Under the pieces are notes generated by a model, which did not search any database, had not been told where the DNA came from, and saw nothing but the letters and a program-made list of their open reading frames with translations. From an uncultured Pseudodesulfovibrio sp. (GTDB lineage: Bacteria > Desulfobacterota > Desulfovibrionia > Desulfovibrionales > Desulfovibrionaceae), in assembly GCF_963675635.1 (NCBI RefSeq), contig NZ_OY776488.1:3306001-3370000 (forward strand): a DNA stretch of 64,000 bases, written 5' to 3'. Position numbers and translations under genes: made by a program. The stretch's first letter is position 1, and the number at the start of each line of letters is the position of its first letter. Below are positions 55,978 through 63,739 of the stretch, one piece after another.

Positions 55978-56023
55978 ACGAAGACCCTGTTCTAGTAACA
56001 AATAGATCATTGACGAGGCGTGT

Positions 56024-57364
56024 ATGAGCATACTTTTTGGAGACTATATCCGAGGACGGCGACAATTGAGAAGAGAAAGAAGTCCAGAATATTCTATCCG
56101 GCAAGTTGCGAAACGAATAGGCATTCACCATTCTTATCTGAGCAAGGTCGAGCGAGGGGAGCCAGCAACACTTTCCGAGCGGTCCGTGCAGGCTCTCGCT
56201 CGTGAACTTGAGGAAAATCCAGACTTGCTGATGGCCATGAACGGGAAGCTGTCTGAAGAACTCCGCAGGGCTGTCTTTGATGCTCCAGAGCTCTTTCTCA
56301 GTTTTGTCCGTCAAGCAAAATCCAAATCACGGTCTGCCATGGTTGATTGTGAGATGGCTGTTCTGCACAGTCTGAGAAATATGCATGTCGTGCAGCTGAA
56401 TAAGGATATGAATATTGTTTGGACCCATGAGAATGGGGAGTGTGCAAGAGATCTGGATGGATATAAATGTTATGAGGGCTTTTTTGGTGCTGAAGGTCCC
56501 TGCGAAAGCTGCCCAGTGATTCGGACCTTGAAGAACGGGATGTATAACGCCGGAGAGGTCGTTTCCGTCGATGGCAATGTCCGATTGGTGGCAAGTTCCC
56601 CTTTGTTCAACGGTGGAGTGACTGTCGTTGGTGCAGTCAACGTGGTTGTGGATGTTACCAACGGTCAGAAAATGGAGCGGTTTTATAAGGAAACCAGACA
56701 ACTGCTGCTTCATGATATCCGGTCTCCGTTGGCTGGAATAATTAACATGCTTCGGCTCATGCAGGATCAAAACAATTTTGAAAGTGAGCATGTGGATACT
56801 CTGACAGTCATGATCCGGACTGCCGAGCTTTTGCTGAATCAGGTATCAATGGCGCTTGATGTTGAGCATATTGAGTCCGGTCAGATGAAACCCCGACCGT
56901 CCATGGTCAATGTCGCAGAATTGATTCACCTGTTGGCACAGAGATTCGACAAGGATGAGCGGTTCCGAGGTGTGGACCTTGCTGTGACTTTCAAGGGGCG
57001 TCCTTTAGGTAAAGATGAAATGGTGTGGGCCAAGGTCGACAGTGGAATGACCATGCGGTTGCTCAGTGGCCTGATGACCAATGCTTTTGAGGCTTCGAGC
57101 GTAGGCGATACGGTCCGGGTCGAAATGGAAAACGGCAAATCACTGTCTTTCAGGATTTCCAATTCGAAAGAAGTACCCTGGGAAGTACGTGATTCCTTTT
57201 TTGAAAAATACTCGACAGTCGGAAAATCCGGCGGCCTCGGTCTGGGTGCCTATGGTGCCAAAGTCATGGCTGAAAGCATGGGAGGGGTCATTGATTACAC
57301 CAGCAGTAAAGGTGATGGGACTACTGTGTGTGTTACATTGCCTTCTCTGGTTGTGTACACCTAG
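56024..57364 (+). CDS. HTH-PAS-histidine kinase fusion protein
   Basis: 446 residues, no membrane segment. An XRE-type HTH (about 5-70: SIRQVAKRIGIHHSYLSKVE) is followed by a PAS-like domain (110-212) with Cys140, 149, 160 and 163 (ECARD, YKCYE, GPCESCP). The kinase core has His230 in LLLHDIRSPLAGI, N353 in MTNAFEASS and GGLGLGAYG. The Asp of the usual G1 box is replaced (RISNSKEVP). DNA binding and a kinase in one chain is an unusual order. No response regulator lies beside it. It may be a redox or metal sensor through its Cys. Confidence 0.82.
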   Translation: MSILFGDYIRGRRQLRRERSPEYSIRQVAKRIGIHHSYLSKVERGEPATLSERSVQALARELEENPDLLMAMNGKLSEELRRAVFDAPELFLSFVRQAKSKSRSAMVDCEMAVLHSLRNMHVVQLNKDMNIVWTHENGECARDLDGYKCYEGFFGAEGPCESCPVIRTLKNGMYNAGEVVSVDGNVRLVASSPLFNGGVTVVGAVNVVVDVTNGQKMERFYKETRQLLLHDIRSPLAGIINMLRLMQDQNNFESEHVDTLTVMIRTAELLLNQVSMALDVEHIESGQMKPRPSMVNVAELIHLLAQRFDKDERFRGVDLAVTFKGRPLGKDEMVWAKVDSGMTMRLLSGLMTNAFEASSVGDTVRVEMENGKSLSFRISNSKEVPWEVRDSFFEKYSTVGKSGGLGLGAYGAKVMAESMGGVIDYTSSKGDGTTVCVTLPSLVVYT

Positions 57365-57630
57365 GAAAATTCCTGAACGCGTACCTTGTTACTGCGGGGA
57401 AACTCTCGCTTCAGGAGTGTCCTCAGAAGCTTTTTCATACTTTTGAGGTCAGATGAAAATACGTTTTCCTGAAAGCCGGATTCCGTTATGATGAATGCGT
57501 CGTCGTCACTTTTGACGATATGTATGGATCGGTCGCGTTTATAGGTCAACAATTCAAGACCGCTCCCCGGGGCGAGCTTTTTGAGACGGGTAAGCGTGTT
57601 GGGGATAACTCCTGCAATGTCGAGCATCAT
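57361..57630 (-). CDS. Small protein, paralogue A of a tandem pair
   Basis: 89 residues; unknown family. It shares with its upstream neighbour the pattern LTYKRDRS-I, DD-F-I-ESGF-E--F, MKKLL--L-KREFPRS-K-R. Basic, no Cys, no signal peptide. The start overlaps the stop of paralogue B (ATGA), and its stop overlaps the convergent kinase gene on a CTAG. A tandem duplication within one operon is plain; function is unknown. Confidence 0.7.
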   Translation of the reverse strand: MMLDIAGVIPNTLTRLKKLAPGSGLELLTYKRDRSIHIVKSDDDAFIITESGFQENVFSSDLKSMKKLLRTLLKREFPRSNKVRVQEFS

Positions 57631-57932
57631 ATCTTTTTTCGCTTGATGTGGACGGCTGCCTCGACAGGGCCGAGGTCATAGAGGCGAATTTTTGTTGATC
57701 GTGGAAATTCCTTTTTGAACAGGATTTTCAGGAGTTTCTTCATTTTCGAGTGTGAGACGATGAAGCGCTCTTCGAAGAAACCGTTTTCCACCACGTCGAA
57801 TTCGTCTTCGCCCACCCGTTTGATGACCACCGATCTGTTGCGTTTATACGTTCGCAGGTCAATGGCGTGGTCCATGGGAAGTTTTTTCAGTTTCTGCAGT
57901 ATGGTTTGCAGGGCAGTGGCCTTGTCGATCAT
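57627..57932 (-). CDS. Small protein, paralogue B of a tandem pair
   Basis: 101 residues; first gene of the pair. It has the same backbone as paralogue A (LRTYKRNRSVVIK, DVVENGFFEERF, KMKKLLKILFKKEFPRSTK), plus a short basic C-terminal extension. I do not recognise a named domain. It lies 68 bases from the divergent rlmD. Confidence 0.7.
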   Translation of the reverse strand: MIDKATALQTILQKLKKLPMDHAIDLRTYKRNRSVVIKRVGEDEFDVVENGFFEERFIVSHSKMKKLLKILFKKEFPRSTKIRLYDLGPVEAAVHIKRKKI

Positions 57933-58000
57933 GACAATTACAATAGACAGCCGTTGAAAAGCATGTCAAACGACCTCTCCTGCAACTAATCGGAGGCACC

Positions 58001-59371
58001 ATGCCCTTGAAGAAAGATGATCTTATAGAATGTACCATAGAATCCCTGGCCTTTGGCGGCAGGGGTGTGGCCCGCGTTGACGGCATGGCTGTCTTTGTGG
58101 CGGATGCACTCCCCGGCGACACCGTAAAAGCGCGCATTGTCAAGGCCAAGAAACGGTTTGCCGAGGGTGTGGCTGAGACCCTGATTACCCCGTCCTCCCA
58201 TCGGGTGGAACCGAAGTGTGCGCATTTCGGTCAATGTGGTGGGTGTGCGTTGCAGAATCTCGATTACGATGAACAACTCGTTCAGAAGGCGGCCCAGGTC
58301 CAGAGCGCGCTGTCCCGCATTGGCGGAGTGGATGTTCCCATGGACGCACCGGCCCCGTCTCCGGCTATATGGAACTATCGCAACAAGATGGAATTTGCTT
58401 TTGAGCGGCGTGACGGCGGTTTGCATCTCGGCCTGCGGAGTCAGCTCCCGGCCGGGGAAAAAGGTCTGGCCCCGGTGCTTGATATCGAGGAGTGCCATCT
58501 GTGTGGTGGACGCGACGTGGAAATGCTGCGCATGGTCCGCGAATTCTGTCGCGAATCAGGTATTGCTGCGTACGACCCCAAGACCGATAACGGTTTCTGG
58601 CGGCATCTGGTCATACGCCACTCCTCCCTTGGCGAGGTCATGGTCCATGTGATTACTACTGCGGACTCCCGGAAGTTCAAGCAGGTCGAAGCACTGGGTG
58701 AAGCCCTGGTGGAACGGTTTGCCGAACTGACTGCCTTTGTCCATTCCTCGCGTTCCAAACGCAGCACTCTTGCTGTCGGTGAGTATGTGGAATTCCGTCT
58801 TGGAACCAAGGCTATTGAAGAGAAGGTCGGTCACGCCCGGTACCATATTTCTCCTAATACATTCTTTCAGACCAACTCTGCCGGAGCCGAAAAGCTGTTC
58901 GACACCATTCGTGAATATGGCGAATTCACTGGCTCGGAGACACTTCTCGACCTTTACTGTGGCGCAGGGGCCATCGGCGTGTATATGGCTGGCTCGGTTG
59001 ATCGCGTCATCGGCTTTGAGATCAGTGAAGAATCCATTGCCAAAGCGTTTTCGTCTGCCAAACTGAATGACCTGGACAATTGCGATTTTGCCGTCGGTTC
59101 ACTGGAAGACGGTCTTGGCGATCTCAAAAGACTGCCAAAATTCGACATTGTGGTGGTTGATCCGCCTCGTTCCGGTATGCATGAAAACACGGCCAAAGCG
59201 CTCCTTAAAATGGCACCGCCCAAAATTGTGGCCGTGTCCTGCGATCCGACCACATTGGCCCGTGACGTGAAGCGTCTGTCCGACAAATACGAGATCAAGC
59301 GTGCGCGTGCTGTGGATATGTTCCCCCATACACATCACATTGAAACCGTTGCCCTGTTGGTTCGCAAATAG
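58001..59371 (+). CDS. rlmD: 23S rRNA m5U1939 methyltransferase RlmD-like (TrmA/RumA family)
   Basis: 456 residues. An N-terminal TRAM domain (1-65) leads to a [4Fe-4S] cluster site with C73, C79 and C82 (PKCAHFGQCGGCAL). The methyltransferase fold has LLDLYCGAGAIGVYMA (SAM site) and the nucleophile Cys in AVSCDPTTLARD. It methylates a uridine of 23S rRNA; the exact position is taken from family similarity. A terminator-like hairpin follows. Confidence 0.88.
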   Translation: MPLKKDDLIECTIESLAFGGRGVARVDGMAVFVADALPGDTVKARIVKAKKRFAEGVAETLITPSSHRVEPKCAHFGQCGGCALQNLDYDEQLVQKAAQVQSALSRIGGVDVPMDAPAPSPAIWNYRNKMEFAFERRDGGLHLGLRSQLPAGEKGLAPVLDIEECHLCGGRDVEMLRMVREFCRESGIAAYDPKTDNGFWRHLVIRHSSLGEVMVHVITTADSRKFKQVEALGEALVERFAELTAFVHSSRSKRSTLAVGEYVEFRLGTKAIEEKVGHARYHISPNTFFQTNSAGAEKLFDTIREYGEFTGSETLLDLYCGAGAIGVYMAGSVDRVIGFEISEESIAKAFSSAKLNDLDNCDFAVGSLEDGLGDLKRLPKFDIVVVDPPRSGMHENTAKALLKMAPPKIVAVSCDPTTLARDVKRLSDKYEIKRARAVDMFPHTHHIETVALLVRK

Positions 59372-59410
59372 CAGCCGTTTAATCTTCATCTACTCTCAGA
59401 ATTGAAATAG

Positions 59411-59446
59411 GCCTTGGTGGACGTCTGTCTGCCAAGGTCTTTTATT
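59411..59446 (+). terminator. Terminator-like hairpin after rlmD
   Basis: CCTTGGTGGAC / GTCTGCCAAGG (59412-59422, 59427-59437) pairs over 11 positions with two G-U pairs and a 4-base loop, followed by TCTTTTATT. Confidence 0.65.
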
Positions 59447-59470
59447 GAAGAAGTGTAGCGAACTAATACG

Positions 59471-60262
59471 TCACTCAAAGGATTCTGCGGGAGCGAATGT
59501 TCTGAAGTCGACTCCGTTCATGAATTTCTCAACGATCCGGTCGTACTCGCCTGTTTTTTTGAGGGTTTTCAGGGCGGCGTTGAATTGTATGAGAAGGTCT
59601 TTCTTCTTGGCGTGTTGTGCAAACGCTACATACACCGGGTTGTTCAGGAGTGGTTTTTTTAATTGAATAATATCTGAATAGTTGCTGCTCGCCAGTTCAT
59701 GGAGACCGCTTTCCTTGGATGCCACAATGCAGTCGAGTCGTCCGTCCATGAGTTTTTTGAAGTTTAACCGATCCCGATTGACCGCCTCGGTTTTGAACAG
59801 GTTTTGGCTCCTCGCTGAGTCGAACTCTTCACCATATGACCAACCCAGAATTGTCCCGATTTTTTTCCCCTCCAGATCATGAACACTTTGGAATTTGAAG
59901 GTGTTTTCCTTTTTGACAAAGACCAGAAGAAGTTCAGCATACATTGGGTCTGAGTAATCATAAATCAAGAGCCGTTGTGGCGTTTTGTATATGCCGGCAA
60001 TGCCAACAGTCCCCTGAGCACTCATGTCCATGGCTCGTTTCCATGGTGCAGCATCGACGGAAACGTCTTGCTCTAGGTGTTTGAAGATGGCCTCAAGTAG
60101 TATCGGATACAGTCCGGATGCACGTCCGTCATGCAGATACATGTTGGGGGGATTGTATGCGTCGACAACGATTCTGATAGGTTCTCCCGCATGAGTAAAC
60201 CCAGAAAAGCAGATGGTAATGACAAAAAAACAAATAAGAGTTGCTTTATGCACGGTGTTCAT
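59471..60262 (-). CDS. Periplasmic solute-binding protein, SBP_bac_3-like (orphan)
   Basis: 263 residues with a signal peptide (about 1-26, ending FTHAG). Binding-protein outline: AYNPPNMYLHDGRASGLYPIL, APWKRAMDMSAQGTVG, HDLEGKKIGTILGWSYGEEF and a C-terminal KTGEYDRIVEKFMNG helix. There is no transporter gene nearby. It is the fourth such gene in the window. Confidence 0.8.
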   Translation of the reverse strand: MNTVHKATLICFFVITICFSGFTHAGEPIRIVVDAYNPPNMYLHDGRASGLYPILLEAIFKHLEQDVSVDAAPWKRAMDMSAQGTVGIAGIYKTPQRLLIYDYSDPMYAELLLVFVKKENTFKFQSVHDLEGKKIGTILGWSYGEEFDSARSQNLFKTEAVNRDRLNFKKLMDGRLDCIVASKESGLHELASSNYSDIIQLKKPLLNNPVYVAFAQHAKKKDLLIQFNAALKTLKKTGEYDRIVEKFMNGVDFRTFAPAESFE

Positions 60263-60492
60263 AGGTCGGGCAATTCCTGTTCAGGGAAGAATACGTTTCA
60301 GTATAAAACCATAATATCACTATTGTATGAAGAAGTAAGCCAAAAAGCGCTCATAGAGGTATGATAACTGGATTGAAGTGAGAAGAATCTGCGGTTTAAT
60401 TTTGGGTGAAAGAAAAATCGCCGTTGTCTCTCTCCTTGCCAACTCCTCGCAATTTCGGCACAGTTTTTCTTCATTGAAAACAGGGAGCGATC

Positions 60493-61740
60493 ATGTCTGT
60501 CATCATCAGGAAGAGCTTGCTTGAACTTATTTTTTCCGGCGCATTCATGAAGCGGTGGAATGACAAGCTACGGCCCATGGAACTGGTGGAGGTCGACAAA
60601 CAGGGACACAAGATGATCGTGGCCTGGCTGCTTTTTGTGCTCAACTCAAAAGGTATGGACGTTGCCCGCAAGCGCGCTCTTGGCGAGTCCATAATCGAGG
60701 GTGGCATCTACGACTACCTGTATCGGCTTGTTATTACCGACATCAAGCCGCCGGTGTTTTATCGCATCAAGGAAAATCCTGAAGATTATCGCACCCTGTC
60801 CAACTGGGTGCTGGATCAGCTCAAGCCCCGGATCATGCCGCTAGGTGAGGGATTCATGCGCGGCATGAGCGAGTACCTGATGCAGCCCGAGGACAAGGGC
60901 TTGGCACGGCGTATATTGAATGCGGCCCATTTGTACGCCAGTTATTCGGAGTTCAAACTGCTCAAGTCCATCAACACCATGGATCATGAACTGATCGAGA
61001 TCGAAGAGAGTTTTGTCTCACGACTCGAAGGACTGCGTGACTTGAAAGGTGTTTCAGAGCTGTTGAACGAGAATGACAATGTTCTCGGACGATTCGCCCG
61101 TATGTGCGGACGGTTACGGTATCAGAAGCGGTGGTCACAGACACCGCGTGTGCCGGAAACCTCGGTGCTCGGGCATATGTTCATTGTGGCGTCATATTCC
61201 TGGTTTTTCAGCATGGAAGTCGGTGCGTGCCGCGCACGGTGCCAGAATAATTTCTTTTCAGGCCTGTTCCATGATTTGCCTGAATTGTTGACCCGCGACA
61301 TCATCTCGCCGGTCAAGGGTGCGTCTCAGGAGATCGGCGATCTGATTCACGAGTATGAAAACATCGAATTGGAGCGGGTCGTGCTGACACCTCTCAAGGA
61401 AGGTGGATACGGTGAAATCGCGGAACGATTGGAATACTTCCTGGGGTTGGAAGTCGGTTCCGAATTCAAGGCCACCATCAATCGGGACGGTGAAATCCTT
61501 GAAGCCTCCGACGCCAAGCTTGCAGGGGAGTATAATCAGGATACTCTGGACCCCAAAGACGGACCTTTGTTGAAAGTTTCCGACTCAATCGCCGCCTATA
61601 TCGAGGCTCATACCGCCTTGAAGAATGGCATTTCTTCCGATCAGCTGCACCACGCCCTGTATCGCATCCAGCAGACATATAAGGAAAAGCCGGTTATTGC
61701 CGGGGTGCAGGTCAGCGCGTTGCTCGCGGATTTCGACTAA
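60493..61740 (+). CDS. YfbR-like HD-domain protein with N-terminal extension
   Basis: 415 residues. The N-terminal half is a helical domain of unknown type; the HD domain occupies about 200-400, with H228 in LGHMFIVASYSW and H260-D261 in GLFHDLPELLTRDIISPVKG. E264 and the DI-SPVK stretch are typical of YfbR 5'-deoxynucleotidases, normally only about 200 residues long. GGGAG precedes the ATG. It may hydrolyse dNMPs or a related nucleotide; the extension makes it a distinct variant. Confidence 0.78.
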   Translation: MSVIIRKSLLELIFSGAFMKRWNDKLRPMELVEVDKQGHKMIVAWLLFVLNSKGMDVARKRALGESIIEGGIYDYLYRLVITDIKPPVFYRIKENPEDYRTLSNWVLDQLKPRIMPLGEGFMRGMSEYLMQPEDKGLARRILNAAHLYASYSEFKLLKSINTMDHELIEIEESFVSRLEGLRDLKGVSELLNENDNVLGRFARMCGRLRYQKRWSQTPRVPETSVLGHMFIVASYSWFFSMEVGACRARCQNNFFSGLFHDLPELLTRDIISPVKGASQEIGDLIHEYENIELERVVLTPLKEGGYGEIAERLEYFLGLEVGSEFKATINRDGEILEASDAKLAGEYNQDTLDPKDGPLLKVSDSIAAYIEAHTALKNGISSDQLHHALYRIQQTYKEKPVIAGVQVSALLADFD

Positions 61741-61765
61741 CGTATCCATGTTACATAAACTCTAC

Positions 61766-61794
61766 TTGTAAAGAATGAATACAGGGTGTATACA
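61766..61794 (+). promoter_or_regulatory. Sigma-70 promoter of cbiM
   Basis: TTGTAA (61766-61771), a 17-bp spacer and TATACA (61789-61794). A NikR-like operator overlaps the -10. Confidence 0.62.
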
Positions 61795-61813
61795 AATTCC
61801 AAATTGTTAACAC
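61786..61813. promoter_or_regulatory. NikR-like operator over the cbiM promoter
   Basis: GTGTAT-N16-TAACAC, with longer arms GTGTATACAA / TTGTTAACAC matching as an inverted repeat at 8 of 10 positions. The 6-16-6 layout and the 28-bp length match known NikR sites. Its place over the -10 suggests repression when nickel is plentiful. Confidence 0.55.
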
Positions 61814-61873
61814 GTTGTGACTATTGGCTTTGAAATCAAGTCCTTTACACGACAGAGACTGAGGCAGAAATTC

Positions 61874-62470
61874 ATGCACATTTCAGAAGGAGTCCTCTCC
61901 GCGCCGGTTCTTTTGGGCGGAGCTGGGCTGGCGTTTGTCGGCACTGCCATTGGGCTGAAAAAAATTGATTATGACGAGATCATGCCTGTGGCAATTCTGT
62001 CCGCTGCATTTTTCATAGCGTCGCTGATCCATGTTCCCATTGGTCCTGCAAATGGGCATCTGATCCTGAACGGGCTCCTTGGTGTCGTGCTTGGCTGGGC
62101 CGCTTTCCCGTCCATCTTGGTGGCGCTGCTTCTCCAGGCAGTGTTGTTTCAGTTTGGTGGGTTGACTGTGCTCGGTTTGAACACGTTCACCATGGCAACT
62201 CCTGCGGTGATCTGTTTCTATGTGTTTCGTCCTATGCTTTTCAAGGGTTCCGGGAGCCGGTTCGCAGCAGCTTTTGCCTGCGGTTTTTTTGCTATGTTGC
62301 TTAGTACCGTTTTGACGGCTGGTGCATTGGCTTTGTCCGGGGATGCTTTCCGGGAAGCGGCTTGGATGTTGTTCTACACCCATTTGCCCATCATGGTAGT
62401 TGAAGGTGTCATTACTGGATTTGCGTATTCATTTCTTGCAAAGGTCAAACCGGAGGTGCTTGCCGTATGA
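61874..62470 (+). CDS. cbiM: Cobalt/nickel ECF transporter substrate-specific membrane protein CbiM
   Basis: 198 residues from the ATG at 61874 (GAGG 9 bases upstream). The mature N-terminus MHISEGVLSAPV carries the metal-binding His2, and HVPIGPANGHLILNGL with GLNTFTMATPAVIC are CbiM signatures. Six membrane helices. It takes up Ni or Co. The operator at 61786 favours nickel. It overlaps the next gene by 4 bases. CbiQ and CbiO, the energising parts, are not next to it. Confidence 0.9.
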   Translation: MHISEGVLSAPVLLGGAGLAFVGTAIGLKKIDYDEIMPVAILSAAFFIASLIHVPIGPANGHLILNGLLGVVLGWAAFPSILVALLLQAVLFQFGGLTVLGLNTFTMATPAVICFYVFRPMLFKGSGSRFAAAFACGFFAMLLSTVLTAGALALSGDAFREAAWMLFYTHLPIMVVEGVITGFAYSFLAKVKPEVLAV

Positions 62471-63045
62471 CCCGTCTTGTTCTTGCTGTTTGTATGGCCA
62501 TGGTCGCAACATTATGTCTAGCTGCCGTGTCTGAAGCTCATAAAGTCAACGTTTTTGCGTATGTAGAAGGTAACACCGTGGTCACGGACAGTGGATACAG
62601 TCGGACACGCCGGGTTCAGGATGGCGTGATCGAAGTCCGAGATGGCTCGACCGGTGAATTACTCTTGTCGGGTAATACTGATGAAACCGGACGGTTTCAG
62701 TTTGAGATTCCTGATGTAGTCCGGAAAAATCAGGCAGATATTCGTCTGCTGCTTAAGGCTGGTACCGGCCATCAAGCTGAGTGGACAGTGAAGTATGAAG
62801 AGTTTGGTACGGACAAGGAGCCGTCTTCGGTTGCTCCACCGACTATCGAGCCGGTGGTTGTGACCTCGGTTGAACCGTCCAATATCAAGGATGTGGAGGC
62901 CGTTGTTCGTCGGGAACTGGAACCCGTGAAGCGAATGCTCGCGGATATGCATGATTCCGGTCCTTCAATGACAGATATCATAGGTGGTATCGGGTATATT
63001 TTCGGCTTGTTCGGAATAGTCGCATATATGAAAAGTCGGAAGTAA
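62467..63045 (+). CDS. CbiL/NikL-like metal-transport accessory protein
   Basis: 192 residues with a signal peptide (about 1-24, EAHKVN at the mature start), a carboxypeptidase-regulatory-like beta fold (EVRDGSTGELLLSGNTDETG), a Pro/Val-rich linker and a C-terminal membrane helix (about 170-188). The mature start AHKVNVFAYVEGNTV is typical of NikL/CbiL partners of CbiM. It presumably helps present nickel to CbiM. Confidence 0.8.
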   Translation: MTRLVLAVCMAMVATLCLAAVSEAHKVNVFAYVEGNTVVTDSGYSRTRRVQDGVIEVRDGSTGELLLSGNTDETGRFQFEIPDVVRKNQADIRLLLKAGTGHQAEWTVKYEEFGTDKEPSSVAPPTIEPVVVTSVEPSNIKDVEAVVRRELEPVKRMLADMHDSGPSMTDIIGGIGYIFGLFGIVAYMKSRK

Positions 63046-63080
63046 CTCTGCTGTTTTTTTACAGTAAAAGATACATACTT

Positions 63081-63116
63081 AAATGGTCGCGATTTGATTG
63101 TCGCGACCATTTTTTT
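63081..63116 (+). terminator. Rho-independent terminator of the cbiM operon
   Basis: A 12-bp stem AAATGGTCGCGA with TCGCGACCATTT (63081-63092, 63101-63112) followed by T. Confidence 0.9.
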
Positions 63117-63185
63117 ATGGTAATTCCCCTATGAAACATATCTTAATATGTCCGAAAGGAAAACTTAATACTCAAGGATATACCG

Positions 63186-63641
63186 ATGAAACTGACCACA
63201 CGGAGCCGCTACGGAACACGGATGATGCTCGATATCGCACAAAACTGCCAAGAAGGTCCTGTTCGTATTCAGGACATAGCTGAGCGTCAGGGCGTGTCCG
63301 CAAAATATCTCGAAAAACTTATTCGGAAACTCAAGGAAATAGGATTCGTAAAATCAAAGCGCGGTCCTCGAGGCGGCCATTCCCTGGCCGTGCCTGCCTC
63401 GGATATTCCTATCGGTGAAGTTGTTCACGCGTTGGAAGGTGACGGCTCTCTGGTAGAATGCCGTTCCGGCAAGGAAGATTGTGATCGTATGGACATCTGT
63501 CTGACTCGTAGGCTGTGGCAGGAAGCTGCTGGTGCCATGTATGACCACTTGAACACGGTCACCCTGGCTGACTTGATGAAAGACGCTGAAGAGTGTGCAC
63601 AACCGGAGTTGAATCCGCTGGATATTCGTCACGCAGTCTGA
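63186..63641 (+). CDS. Rrf2-family transcriptional regulator with Fe-S-type Cys
   Basis: 151 residues. Winged-helix HTH: LTTRSRYGTRMMLDIAQ, then DIAERQGVSAKYLEKLIRKL. The motif ECRSGKEDCDRMDIC (C-x7-C-x5-C) is the Fe-S ligand set of IscR-type members. It could sense Fe-S, NO or sulfur status. A palindrome CATAT-CTTA-ATATG (63137-63150) lies 36 bases upstream of the start codon and may be its operator. It is not linked to isc genes here. Confidence 0.88.
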   Translation: MKLTTRSRYGTRMMLDIAQNCQEGPVRIQDIAERQGVSAKYLEKLIRKLKEIGFVKSKRGPRGGHSLAVPASDIPIGEVVHALEGDGSLVECRSGKEDCDRMDICLTRRLWQEAAGAMYDHLNTVTLADLMKDAEECAQPELNPLDIRHAV

Positions 63642-63739
63642 CATTTGGAACAGCCTCGCATTACCTCAGTCCCTTGTTTATGTGTAGGGAGTGGTGTAAT
63701 CATTTACTCAGGCGAACCATCTTTCATGGAGTGTAAAGC

